Source of the DNA: Brienomyrus brachyistius
Lineage: Eukaryota > Chordata > Actinopteri > Osteoglossiformes > Mormyridae
NCBI RefSeq assembly: GCF_023856365.1
Contig: NC_064538.1
Coordinates: 6,766,435 to 6,830,434, forward strand
Reading direction: 5' to 3'
Length of the DNA: 64,000 nt
The notes beneath the pieces were generated by a model. The model did no database searches and was not told the DNA's origin. It worked only from the letters and a program-made list of their open reading frames with translations. Of the stretch, positions 39,335-52,458 are shown piece after piece; the first letter of the stretch is position 1, and the number at the start of each line of letters is the position of its first letter. Position numbers and translations under genes: made by a program.

Positions 39335-42300
39335 TCATATCCAACCCCCGTAGCGCAGTTTATTCGGCAGGTAAACACGAGTTAAAAAGTTTGGAGCTAT
39401 CGATGTCAAACACTGTATTTCCGCTTTCTGTTTCCATTTCTGCAACAACTCCATCTGCAATAAGTTTGTATGATGTAGTGCAGATAATACAACATTTTGT
39501 ATTTCTGGGACCTGAATACATTACACAACCATCTTAATATAAATATTACCTTTCCCACGTTCCTTTATGTCTGTGTACAAAAACCATCACTGCAATTTTA
39601 TAGCATGTCAAACATAATTTATACACCATTGTAAGACTTCCAGGTGGCCTCACGCCTTTGTGGAAACCATAAGCATAAAGGCTTTCTGCAGGTCACCTAC
39701 GAGCCTGGCAATTTTAAGTTACGTGACCCAAAAATACATATAATTAAGTATCCCATTTTGGAGGAAACAAAAAGCAGGTTAGCTGAAACATTTCCTGGCA
39801 GAGCGTTCTTGATTATTACCTCCTTTTCCCAGGCAGGCTGGAGGCTGACATATGGCCGCTTCAGCAGGCTGCAGAGTTTGCTCTCATCCTTCTTTGAGAA
39901 TGGAACCAGGGCATCCTTTGGCACTCTCAGCCTGAAAAGCACCATTTCACTAGACGTGCTTCTACTACAATGCGAGACACTGCCTATAATGTCTTAATGG
40001 AGTGTGCCAACATCTGACATTTTTACATCTGAAACACAGACACATACGTTTATATACCAGTCTAATGGGCACAAATTCTTACTGCAACATTTCTACAAAG
40101 TTCTACACATCAGTAGTTTACACTTGCGTTAATATAAATAATCTTGTGTTATTGCTACTATAAATTTTGTGGTTACGGGAAGATCACTTACAATCTGACA
40201 ATATGACATGCAAAAAAAAAAGGTTTAAAGGCAAAGTCTGGGCAATGTAACATTAGTCTCAACTTTGCTTTCGAGGTTGAATAGAAGCAATCATAGTTTA
40301 ACATTTAATTAAAACCAGAGCATAAACACTGGTGAACAAACCTCTCAATATCGGATGGTAGGAGACCCAGCCACATCACACTTGGAACAGTTAGACTCTG
40401 TGCCTCAAATGACATTGACTGTGCAGGGAAAAGGAGAAAAATGCTTTCCCACAACTTTTTTTCCCAAAAAATATATTTCACCAAAAATATGTTTATAGGT
40501 CACAGTTAATAATATGCTGAGCAAAAGAGAAAAACCCGTGTCTTACCACTGATCCATACTTGTAGATAGACATAATTTCAATGCCTATGAATAGCAGAGA
40601 CATGCTGTAATCACCACCATACAAAGACAATTATTCTCAGCTTGTCATTTAAAGGAACAAAGTACAGCACATTAATTTTGTAACATAAAAGAAGTAGAAA
40701 CCAGTGACTGTATCAATAAATTCAAAGAAGGCAGTGATCACGTCAACACCCCCAACTTAATGACCAAGCCATATTATCTCAACTTCTGTCAGCTGAATGG
40801 CACAGTCAATCAGCTACTTGCTCTTATTTCATGACCTCGTTAAGTGATCCATCACAGAGAACGGACTGAAAAGGCAAATACCGTGTGGGTCCGCATCCAC
40901 CAGTGCTAAAATGGGAATGTGCAAAGTGTCCCACAACTTCCTAACCATCAGCCTGCTGTTGATGTCTGGCACACCCTTTCCCTTACAGAGATAAGAACCA
41001 GGGGTCAAATTTAACTCATTCAGTACACCATGTGGCAGAAGAACTATCCATTTCCATTCCTTGTATTTAATAACCCATATCCACTGCACAGAGTCGCAGT
41101 GATCTCAGGAAGAGTTCTGAAGGCAGGGTACATCATGTGCACACATACAGTCACATGGTACAAGAAACCCCAAACTAAGAGACACCAATTTACCCAAAAT
41201 TATGGACTATGGACAGTGGGAGGAAACCCAGCTACCACAGAGAGAATATGCTACACATCAGCCCCAGATACAGAGTCGGGACAGGAGTCACACGCACAAA
41301 TTTGTGGCTCTTTATCCATAATGCAACGCTACTCATATTTTAAAATTTTCTATTTCTAAAACAAACAGCATTTAAGAAAATAATTACACAAATCTACCCC
41401 AATATTGTTCTGCCATTTGACCACATAAATAACACATAGTATCAGACTTACTGTAATCATGATGCATGGAGATGTCTTTGAGCCAAATTCATCATCCATG
41501 AGTCTCTGAAAGGTTGCATCTTTTTCTACAATAAGAATGAACTTTGCAGAAGACACAATATCTAAAACTTGTTAAAGTTGACTTGTTACAAAAGCTGTTT
41601 TTTTAAAATATACTTTCAAAATCAAACCTTTATAGATGATCTTAGATTTAATCATACCAAAACAAACACTATTTTAAAATCCTTTTTATCATTAAACTGG
41701 AAAAGGATACTCTTTATTCCATAAACATTGGATGAAACTGAGACTGCCTACACAAAATAACGTACTACATATAAACAGATGCGACTATTCCGATTTAATT
41801 CCATTTTTTGCCATAATGCTTAACTGAATGTTTATATGTTTTCAACAATTAAAACCCATATGGTTTCATGACTAATTTTCAGTCATTCAGATGCCGTGCA
41901 TAGTGAGGGGGAAAAGCGTGGTTTCAAGATACCACTGCACAAATTAAACACCAGAGCAGTGCTTGACAATTGTCATAAACCTTGCAACAATTATTATAAC
42001 TACACACTGAAATAAATGCAGGGAGAAACTGAATTTCTTCTTTACGCACTGTGAGGCTGGATTTGCAGTTCACTTTGGTGCCATCTTCTTCCTGATAGCA
42101 CAAGTCACCTGATATCAGACCCTTTGATGTGGCAAGCTGGCAGTGAATTCAAGAGGAAAGCAACTCAAGGAAAGGTAGAGGTTGAATTGTCCAAATATGT
42201 ACAAGCATACAAACACTCAATGCTTTTTTCCAATATAGGAATGTGTTAGGTATCTCTTTCAACTATATGTTGAATAATATGATAAACATAGAGAAGTACA

Positions 42301-43963
42301 CAGAGACTGGGTGCCACAACAAGCACATACCACATGTAAGCTCCTGCGTGGGATCTTGAGCATGCAGGAAATGTCATCGACAACAGAATCCACAGTCCTC
42401 TGAGATCCAAAAAGCTGTGTGTCATTATAATAGATGTCCCTGTGGAAACAAGCTTGAATACTGACCCTAATACAACATTATTTACACTTGGGCTAGTCAA
42501 ATAAGTTTTATGTGGTCAGACTGAGGCTGTTACCTTTTTGTGGCATACGTGTTGCTCTGAACAAGTTTATAAACAGTCGATATGACCTTCAAAGTTGATG
42601 CTGAAAAAGATAAAAGCAGACCCACTGTATTTTACATATGTGTGCATGCATGCCCATTTGGTGTGGCCTTCCGGGTTGGTTTAAGCCCACTGAGAAGTAC
42701 CTTCAGCAGAATAGGTTTGGGATGTTTACTAACTGGGTATAACTCTGAGTTATCTGTTACTTCTCACCAAATCTGCCGATTGACGAAGGACAGTCACTTC
42801 TGACAATGCTGACAGCCGTGTCACAACCCATGTGAAGGCCAATATTACTGTGAAACCTTAGAGAAAGAGTGGAGTTTAAAACATTTGCCAGAATTTTATC
42901 ATTTACATTTTTATATTTCTTTAACTTTACCCCCTCCAACGTAATATTATACTTTTGTCCTCCAAGAAATAGACCTAAACTACTGTTGTAGTACGAACAC
43001 CACTGACTTCACATCCGTATGATCTAATTAAAGGTACAGTAACCGTATAACATAAATCATTAAAATAAACAAGTGTGTTTAGTTATGTAAATACTACGCT
43101 CCATATTTCAGTGAACTTCGGGTTCCAGCGCCCCCACGTGACGCTACCTAAAATAAAAGGTTAGGAGATGACTGATATTAAGAAACAGTAAAAACATTAA
43201 ATGTGCTGCTCGCTATTTTTAACTTAGTTTAATTTATCACTTAAAAAAATATTCAGCACCAATAAGTTAATTAAGAAATAATTCGGCTTTACGGTGGCAG
43301 AATGTTCATTCAAAGCGTGACAGAGGCCTACCTGACATTAAGCCAGTGGGATCTGCTGTGAAACGCCAGGACTGGCGCTTCCCCCCGGGACAGACTGAGC
43401 ACTATTCCCAGGATCACGTTCTCAATACGGGACAGAACATCCTGCCTTCAAATAAAAGGAAGGAGACGACTGTGCGGCGAAGCTACACTGCAGACAGGAG
43501 AACTCAAAGAGTTTTACCAGGGTTACTAACCTTAGGCAGCTGGCTGAAGGGAGATTTTCAGTTCGAGACAAGTCTGCACACGTATTTACATTTATGTGAC
43601 GGTTTTATTACCTTGTACATAGTCTGTAGGGTTTATAAAGTACCCCAACACTATTGATGCAGCTAATTTTAGGTTCACTATGTAATAACATAGATTTGCC
43701 GTACGATTTTTTGCGTAGAGTCAGAAAGGGTGAATGTCACGTCAGATGCGTGAGAGCTGGAAACCATGAATTATGCATATAAAAAAATTCACGTTTTTAC
43801 TAAACAGTATAACGGGGCTATGATAACTGGGTGGGTGGTGCTTTTACCTGGTTATCTCTGTCCTGCCCGTCTGAATGGCGTCTTGTCCATCTTGACTATT
43901 CAGAAGTCTGGCTCTCAGCTTTTCGACTTCGAGCAGCTCCTCAAACTCGCCTGTCACTTTGGT
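39335..43963 (-). CDS. spo11: Meiotic recombination protein SPO11 (topoVI A-like)
   Basis: SPO11 makes the DNA double-strand breaks that start meiotic recombination, through a tyrosyl-DNA link. Thirteen minus-strand exons: ~43963-43848, 43445-43332, 42847-42768, 42600-42534, 42439-42331, 42136-42050, 41747-41711, 41561-41452, 40981-40882, 40584-40547, 40418-40342, 39931-39820 and 39454-39335. All junctions agree in phase; the total is 388 codons plus stop (human SPO11 is 396 residues). The catalytic-tyrosine block is YATKRDIYYNDTQLFGSQ, with the active Tyr in DIYY. The Toprim acidic residues are in VEKDATF and LVDADPHG. The C-terminus VYLPNKLRYGGWI ends at TGA. Nothing looks broken, so the gene is probably active. 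The first exon reads TGEFEELLEVEKLRARLL in frame, but a TGA precedes it and no in-frame ATG was found. Either a further 5' exon exists or the 5' boundary differs. Confidence 0.94.
41080..41330 (+). repeat. Fish dispersed repeat inside spo11 intron
   Basis: Pieces gcacacatacagtcacatgg, ccaatttacccaaaattatg and ggactatggacagtgggagg match the body of the 10475-10790 repeat, diverged. It lies between spo11 exons 41561-41452 and 40981-40882. Confidence 0.55.
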
Positions 43964-46900
43964 CTGACAGAGAAACGAAGGACACGAACAGCAATGGCGG
44001 ACGCATCCAACGGCTCAGTCCGACATACTCTCAGCTGTTTATCTAATCTAGTCAATACCAATTATTTTTCAGGTATAAAATACCACCCGACTACTTTTGT
44101 TAGAAAACAGGAGAATAATGATACATAATAATGTTTACTATTCAAAAGGAATTTTGAAAAAAATTACATTCATCGCAAAGGTAGTGTGCTGGAGTGTTAG
44201 CTACCGAGAGTTAGCCAAGCAGTGTTAGCGCAGGGCGCGTGACACACGAGCTTTCAGACTCTTATGCAAGAAATCTAATGACAAATAAATATTATTCCAT
44301 TATAAACCTAAGATTAGCTACATCATAAGTGTTGGGGCAGTTTGCAAACCCTACAGACTATTCATAAGGTAAGAAAAGTCTTCCATACATGTAAATGCCG
44401 GTGCATGTGTGTGCATACTTGTTTTCACTTCAAGTCGGCTTCCCAGGTTATCTACGGAGCTCCAGAGCTAGTTTAAAGACAGGAAGACCCACATAAAAGG
44501 ATGAATGCGTGATCCCCCCCCACCAAAAAAATGCATGGAACCATAAAAAAACAAAAGCAATATTTATATCCCAACAAAGATATACACTTATGCCCCATTC
44601 TTAGCCCCTTTGCCTTCACCCAGACCAAACCTCCACCAGCAAGCACATGGAGCAGCAAGTGGAATGAGCAATTCTATAGTGAGGACAACATGAAACAGCA
44701 TGACAAGAATCCGGGGCCCACACATAATCTAAAACACAGAGAAGCTTTATTCTACTTTTTTACATCCCAAAGATATCATTGCACTGTTTTTAAACAAAGG
44801 TTCCTTCTGTATCTCAACATTTTATGACGTATTCGTTACCTCAGTAATACCTCAATGGCTGATGTACATCGGCAATGATATTGAATATTATATGACTTAT
44901 AAATCAAGCAACTTGTTATAATGCAGGTGTTGGCTGCGGGAAAAACTAAACACTACATTTACCCCTCCTGAAGGGTCAGTGGCAATAAAAAAGTTTATAA
45001 ATACAGTTGCAAGCAACTACAGGTGTATTTACAGTAAGGAGGCCTAAGCAGCACATTATTTTAAGCATGTTTTGGAAATTTATAAACGCGTATGTGTTTA
45101 AATAAGATCATGACATAGTTAGACCTTAATCCAGACTAGTGTTTTTTGTTCTGAGAATTGAAAGACCATGACCGAAAGAGATTGTTAGAAGGTCAGTGAG
45201 TGTAAATAAAATTTCTAATGGATGCTAACACTCAAGAGTGTTGACATTTCACAGTGATAAGTCTGTTTGTTTATTAATCCCAAATTTTCCAGCGACTCGT
45301 TTATACACTAAAGCCATTATATTTAAGCAGTACTAACAGCCCGTGTCCATCACGCTGAAATCATGTAAAGCTGTTTTTAAAATACTCAATGGCAGGGCTG
45401 GTCAGGGGGAGAGGTTTAGTAACTGCTAAACTTTAATGCACAGGTTTCAGAAGAAATAAATCTTCCTTTATTTTTGTGGAGCTACCATCATTTATTTTAA
45501 TATGATTATTACGCAATAATATAGCTGTTAAGATTACAATGTGACTTGCAGAGATCATGTAACATAGTGTATGGCCAGATTCAAAGAATTACATGCTGAT
45601 GAAAAGTTTCAAATGAATGAATTAAAAATCAGTTCTTGTGTGGATATCCAAGCTGCTATGATGTCACTAAGGGCTGGATGAAGAGTGATTTGCCCAGAGC
45701 TGCACGGCACTTAACACCTCATTGTGCCTGACCGGCCACATTAGCACCTTTTGCTGTGTTTGTCTCAGGACTGCAGATGTTTACACAACAGAAAACCAAC
45801 CGTGGGCTTTTGAAGTACAAAATATTGTCATCTGTGTATACTGTCCAGAACTGTTGTACATCCAGTTGGAAAACCCAGTGGCTGTTTTGGTTACTTCCTG
45901 TTGAGAACAAAGAAATTATGCTTACAGAAACATGAGGGTGCCTACTGAGCGTTTAGGTAACATGACAGTATATGTTAAAGCTCTGAATAAACGAAGTGGT
46001 TATCGTTGCTTATGTTCTTAAGAATGGGACATACAAAAAAAGCATCCACATTGCAAAGGCGTCATAAACAGAGTCCTATAAGTTCTTTAGAAATAGCTAC
46101 GCAATGAGCAACAAAGGCCCAGACAGCACCTGTAACGGCCTAAGACTCAAAACTGCAGTCTGTTTCTGTAAGTAGTACGCAACATCATTGCACGTGTTGA
46201 CGAACCTAAAGTGGTTTTGTTCGAGTAGCTAAATGATACCTTTGTGTGATTTATTGTGAGAATTCTTTGCTAGCTTCCCCCATACAGCTCCACCTCCTCT
46301 TCAGAGAACAGACGCACATGTACGCACATGCGTTTGACAGCTGCCTTTGAATTTTCAACATTGAACTTCTCTTAAAAACTGACAGCAATGTCATCCGACA
46401 AATCAAGAAACAGCTATAATTTCTAAAATATGTCATAACTGCTTTTAATGCGTTTGAATCCTCACAGCCGTTGCCCCAGTGGTCTGTATGCCTTTCCACT
46501 ATAGGCTGCTATCTTTCAACCCTTAGACACACAGTATCCTTATTCTTGATTGTTTGGCAAAACTATCCTGGAAGCCTGGATTTCAGACCCTTCAAACATA
46601 TACCAGGGCTCAGTTTTTTCAAAAAACACACACCTTGCTTTAAGAAATAAAGTTTATAGGCATAGAGAATAGTGACTTTCCAGCAGTCAAAACTGAGAAA
46701 TGATTGCATTTTATTAATCTCGAGACTACCTTTTCAGCATTTTAACAGCTCATGTTGTTAAATATATATCATTCCATTTCAAATTGTTACCCAACAGAGA
46801 AACTCTTGCCTAGATTTTTCTCAGCTGGTCTGGGCTTTTAATAATTCAGTTTTTCTTTTCTTTGTTGCTTACAACTTGTCAAGTGTATGGGATGCCTGAA

Positions 46901-47650
46901 TGTAGAGAGATGAGGCCTTTGCCCTTGGTCTGACCCTAAGTTTCACTTAACACAGAGCTTTAATGGACATCTCCCCCTTTCCTGAGTGCTGGTGACAGGC
47001 TGCTTCCGCAGTGCTTAATTGCTAGCTAATTGCTATCTCTTGATAAAAAAAAAAACACAATCTGTGAAAGGCCACAACATCTGGAGTTATTTTTTTTCCC
47101 AAAAAGCAGGGGCTGCCTGCTGTTCCCCTGGATTGTGAAAGATCCTTGGCAAGTGTGAGGCATTAACCTGTGGAGACTGAGTGCAGCCAGTTATGTGCTT
47201 GTCTTGGGACGAGTGTTTGCACTAGGTCACAAGGTCACTGTGCAAGGGGGGTGGGGGGGGGCTGCAGGTGAGGGGGATTAGCTGCAGGCAGAGGCCCAGT
47301 GAAACCAAATACAGGTCTGTCAGCTTAATCCCTACAAATAAAAAACAGAGCCGTTTTGCGCACACCCCCAGCCTGGCCCCGACGTAGTTCCAGCCCAGTT
47401 TCTCATTCGCCTTTAGCAAAGCGTTGTGGCTGGACTACGGCTGCTAATGGGAATCCGGTAGGTGGCCCCAAAAGAAGCTGTAACAGATGGCTTATGGTTG
47501 TGCCTGACAAATCAGCTCCAGCAATGGATTACAGAGAAGATGAACCCAGTCAAAACATTTGGGTGGAGACAATTATATATACTATGGTACTTCAGCAGTT
47601 ACCATTAGCAGCATGTTATTGGCTTAACCAAAGCATTAATCTAAAAGTAT

Positions 47651-47704
47651 CTTACAATTTTAACCATTTATATATACCTTACAATTTTAACCATTTATAT
47701 ATAG
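47651..47704 (+). repeat. Tandem duplication of a 27-bp unit
   Basis: ttacaattttaaccatttat followed by atata occurs twice with a 27-bp period and almost no difference. Confidence 0.9.
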
Positions 47705-48186
47705 GTTTTACTAGATCACATTCAAGTTGAATACCAGGTTGAGTAACTGTTCAGTAGCAAGTCCCTCCTAGAGCCTAGATTGCCTACGGTAATGTTATGG
47801 TTGCACCTTCAAACACCATACAGAATAACAAGCACTGTGAAATTGCCATCTTGGTTTTTGACATTTAAGCTGGAATATTCTGGTTAAAGAAATTAAATCA
47901 AAGGTTGATGATAGGTGAACGGCATGTTACTTAATCATACATAAAAACCATGTGGTACAGATAAAATCCTGCTGTATTTTGGCCTGATATAGAAGCTGTA
48001 TTTCCTTTTCAGCTATGTGAAATATTTGACTACTGGAAGCCGCACATTCTGCATTATGGTCTGTTGAGTGGGATTTCTCCAGAAATGCTTGAGGTCACTT
48101 TGGTGCAAGTAAATGTGAGATACATAAAGCACCCCAACTGTCATGGTATCACCTGTCAAAAATAACAATAGTTTTATTTTTTTAAT

Positions 48187-48700
48187 TTACGCCTGCTTAA
48201 TAAGGTTGAAACTGCTCGCATTTAACTTATCTTCATGTATCTGATGTTCTTCAGCAGTTTGATGTATGTGGTCAACATGGCAAACATCTACCACCTCTGT
48301 TGTCGGCACCTTGCCTGAAAGGCTAACAGATGTTTCATCGAAGATGATGGGCATCATGTTCCCCATGAATTTTAGTGTCTCCCCAGAAGGCAAGTCCTCT
48401 AGCAGGAATGAAATACTGCATAATGGAAAGCAGGGGCTCTTTAGAGTGGTAACATAATGTGGGGCATTAACTCTGCCCTCTAATGGAATGTGTGGACCCA
48501 GGCGATGTCAGGCAAATGTTCCCCACACCATTAATGTACCACCAGGGGCTTTTACCGTTAGCTCCATGCTGAAATCCTTAAGTCTACGACTCAATGTGCG
48601 CACGTCCTTTCCTGTAGAGCATGGAAGTAAGACCACATTACTTTCACAGTATTTTACTGATATATAATGTCGATGATCTGTTTTGAACTCTCCACACACT
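48187..48700 (-). mobile_element. Decayed Tc1/mariner-like transposase fragment
   Basis: One minus-strand frame runs from a region with TLMVWGTFA, through a single TGA, to HRLGPHIPLEGRVNAPHYVT and on for about 80 more residues. The MVWG(C/T)F ... LGP ... GRVNA pattern is the central motif of Tc1-like transposases. The DNAPxH catalytic block that should follow is not recognisable, and no terminal repeats were found. It is non-functional. Assignment rests on one motif and is moderate. Confidence 0.45.
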
Positions 48701-49620
48701 TTTTCTTGCTGTGATTCTTAACGGTGTACTTCAGAAATATTGTCCCACCTACCAGCAGTCTTTCATCTATATGCTATTTACATGTGCATATAAACTGTAT
48801 ACACACTCACACACACTTTAAGTGGAATGCTGCAATGAGATTTCATAAATTCGTTGCCACAAATGTATTTTGCATGCATGCCCTGATTCAGTTCTGTACG
48901 GCCCTTATTTGTTTTCGTTCACTAACTTTTTACACAGACAGACCTTAGTCAGGCAGGTGCAAAAAATTGCACATGACGCAGTTTCTGTCCCATCACCCAA
49001 GGTAACAGTGCTGCGCCTGAAAAATGACGCAGCCCTAGGATAATTTGGATATCTTATCCTGCCTGAATTAACAAATCAGCTTGTAACTATATGAAATGAG
49101 CACGAATGACAGGACACACGAAAATGAAGTTGTGCAAGCGAGCCTGAGAAAAAAAAACAAAACAGTCCAAGAATGTTTTGCAGCAGACAGCTGTGTCTCA
49201 TATGTGCCCACTGCTGGAAGGAGGGGAAGTGTCAAACATGAAGGGGAACGTTTGCTATTGTTCTGCTGGCTCGGTGTCTTATAGGCTGATGCACATTGCA
49301 CAGCTCACAGTGGGAAAGTGCCATGAATCTAGACAGGGAAAAATCTGACCCCAATAACCCTCCGCCGCTTCATTTAAAGGTTACTTTAAGTTGTTTCACT
49401 GTATCCTTTCAAGAGTTCCCCGCTGAGCTCTGCCCTTAGCCTTCAAAGAAGTGCAGCCGGCGGATTTTAAGGCCACACTGGAAATAAATATTAATCTGAC
49501 CCCTGTCAAACCTGTTAGGACGCAAATCAAACGGCAGGAGTGCTGCTTCTTTGAAAAGAAGACAGGCGAGTGAGACCTGCTGGTATCTGCGGGGGCAGCT
49601 GCGTGCTGCCAATGGGAGGC

Positions 49621-49786
49621 CTGTTAGCATGCATGCTAACTATGACACAGAATAATGTCAGGTGGCAGCCTGCAGACCAGGTCTGTTAGCATGCATGCTA
49701 ACTATGACACAGGATAATGTCAGGTGGCAGCCTGCAGACCAGGTCTGTTAGCATGCATGCTAACTATGACACAGAATAATGCCCAG
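49621..49786. repeat. 62-bp minisatellite, about 2.7 units, each with a 16-bp perfect palindrome
   Basis: Units start at 49621, 49683 and 49745 (period 62). Each begins ctgttagcatgcatgctaac, whose core ttagcatgcatgctaa is a perfect palindrome. The first two units are nearly identical; the third diverges after about 40 bp. Confidence 0.95.
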
Positions 49787-52266
49787 CATGCAGAGCAGGA
49801 TTGTTAGCTGGATTGGGGATTATTTTTATATATAAATGGGTTCAAAGGGAGCAGCATAATGGGATCACGCAAGTAAACTATGACAGTATAAGTTTCAGAA
49901 TAAATTTGCTTTAAATCTATTGTAAATATTTATAGCATCACTTACCGTATAACTCCCAGTGAGGATAATTTGCAGCTATTCAATAGCTGCAAATGTAACC
50001 TATCATCTATTTCCTGATTACCACCAAACTTACCCAGACCCCAAAGATGACAAATAAGCCTCCATTGGCAGAGGATGGCTGTTTCTCTGCTGGAGAAAGG
50101 AACCATATGCTCATTTATAATATAGTGCAAAGGTTCACAGGGGAGCAAGGTTAGCTCATATAATAGACATATAGAGATCATGTACTGCATATGACCACAC
50201 ATGGCTGGTTCAGTCTATGGATGTTATTTTGGCAGAGGTAGGTCTCGGGGTGGTCTGTACAGCTGTAGAGTGTGTGAGCTTGTGCGTCGTTTCAGTGTGC
50301 AGTAGGCAGCAGAGGCGTGCATCTGTTAGACGTGAAAAAGCGAGAATGGTAGAAGCGTGCTAGGAGATAGCACAGGTAGCCATTAGAGCAGGCAGCATGG
50401 CTATTGTGACTGTGTGTGTGGTGGAGTGGACTGGAAGGTGTGTGTGTGTGAGGGGGGGGGAGGGGCGTAAACAGTTCTGCTTTACTTCTCCAGGTCAAAG
50501 GCACCTCAGTATGAGACCTTTGCAGCGTCTATCACTGTTTACTGTGCAGGTTGTTTGGGGCAGAGAGACCTGAACAAAGGGGATTTGTTCACATTGTCAT
50601 TCCTAAACGACACCCCTCAGCTGACTGCTTCTATGGGTGGAGACCAGAGGCCCAACTTACAAAATGTGATCCTGGACATTCTTAACTGAAACCATGTTTC
50701 CTTTAAACTCCTCAATCAGAGCCCACAATGTAAACATTTGCTTCCATTCCGTTATTCAATATGAGCAACCCGAAGGACATGTTTACATAAGCAGCTTACT
50801 GCTGAAAGCCATTTAAATGCTATAACATTATAAACAAAAGCACTAAATGAAAACGATAGCGATGGATGGAATATAAACCACATTTTATTGTTATCTTTAA
50901 AAAAAAAAAAATACGGTAATTATTCTAAAAAGAAGACCAAACTACAATCAAGGAGGTTGGGAGAGCACCCACCCTCTGTCATTGTTGCCTGTAATCTGAA
51001 ATTGTCCAGTCACTCTCTTGGCTGTTTAACTCAAGTCTGACACAGATGCATTTACAATGTGTAACTGGCCCAGAAAAACTGGTCATTAAAATAAAATCTC
51101 AATTAATAAACTGGAATAGCAACATTGAGTAGTAGGTAAGAATTAGTAGTGGTAAGATGGGCGTGGAAGAGGCTTAACAGCTGGAAAACATCTGCACCTA
51201 TGCAACTCTTCCTTTTGTACTGCATTTATGCAATTACTGCCGACTTAGCTGTCTGACAGTAACCATATACTCTGGGTTGACATAACAGTTACATTTGCAC
51301 GACTTTGTCCCCCCAGTATGTCACATAAAACAAAATCTGAGAATCAGCTGCTCTCGTCATATTACTGGCTATTTAGATTTTCGCTAATTTTTAAACTGAA
51401 ACTGTTAAACTAAAATAGTTTGCAGAAACGTTACTTGATTCCAAGCTACGCAGGATAACCTTCTTAGAAGCAAATATTTTAGTAAATATTCTTCTGTCAA
51501 GACGTACATTGTCAGACGCATTTATTTCGCTTCTCTCGCGTAAAGGCGGTAAAGAAATACAAAAAGCATTACTATTTACATATTCTACGTTAATTTGTAT
51601 CTCGGGGGGGAAAAGCGAAATAAAGAATCTCAACTTAATCGGCACATTTAAGAGTGTTGGACTTCCGCTATCGCCTATTTTAATAAGACCTGGAGCTAGA
51701 GTGATATTATTTCCAAAAGCGGACGGTAATTCTTTCCGATCCCAAGCGAACCACAGACGCAACAGACCGCCTGTCTGTATGCCAATAACAAAGGGCTGCA
51801 GGACAAGGCGCTTGTGACGGACAAGTAAAAGCGTTCACCGCTGTTACCTGCAAACAAAAGAAACTAGCGGGTGCACAGCAGGCGTATCTTTTGAACGTTT
51901 GCAATACTGAGATCGCCGCTGCTTTGGCGAGAGAAGACCGGCGTCTCCACCCAGTCATTACCAAGACAGAGGCAAACACCTTGATGGCTCTCCCCCTTAC
52001 CTGCCCGACCCCGATCGCATATTCCCCCTTAGCGCTTTGTAATTCGGCAATAGCAGCTGCCTCCTGCCCCTCCCAGCAAACAGCGCCTCCTCAAAGTTTG
52101 CTTTCTGTACTTTAAACCAGCATTGCACTGGCTGTAGCGCTTCTTGCCGAGATCTGTAGAGGAAAACAGCAGACAGAAAACGTCCCGGGGCGACCTTACC
52201 AAGAAAGGAATATATGCAGGGTTGGTTTAAAGTGAACACGAAAAAAAGCAGGAAAGCTGAATTTGA

Positions 52267-52317
52267 TGCATCAGCTTGGGAACTTCGCCCTCACTATGAG
52301 GGATCTGAGCTGATGCA
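52267..52317 (+). other. Nested hairpin upstream of the bmp7 start codon
   Basis: The outer arms tgcatcagct (52267-52276) and agctgatgca (52308-52317) are perfect inverted repeats. Inside them ccctca and tgaggg (52288-52293, 52297-52302) form a second stem with a 3-nt loop. It lies about 140-190 nt upstream of the ATG, probably in the 5' UTR. Stem sequence is seen; function is unknown. Confidence 0.6.
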
Positions 52318-52458
52318 GGGACACGAGTTATTTTAAATTAATGTATTATACTGCAGCTTTGTAAGCAATTATATTTTATTTCGGGTTCCAGGGCATTCGC
52401 TAAGTGGTACCAATTTTAATTGGAGAACTGGTGGCAGCATAATATTCGTAAATACAGC

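Larger units (their letters stand above)
43964..52458. other. Intergenic interval between spo11 and bmp7 (head to head)
   Basis: About 8.5 kb. It contains the spo11 5' side, a 27-bp tandem duplication (47651-47704), a Tc1-like fragment (48187-48700), a minisatellite (49621-49786) and the bmp7 5' region. It is otherwise AT-rich with short chance open frames. A cluster of GC-rich sequence at about 51.9-52.2 kb is the probable bmp7 promoter area. Confidence 0.55.
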
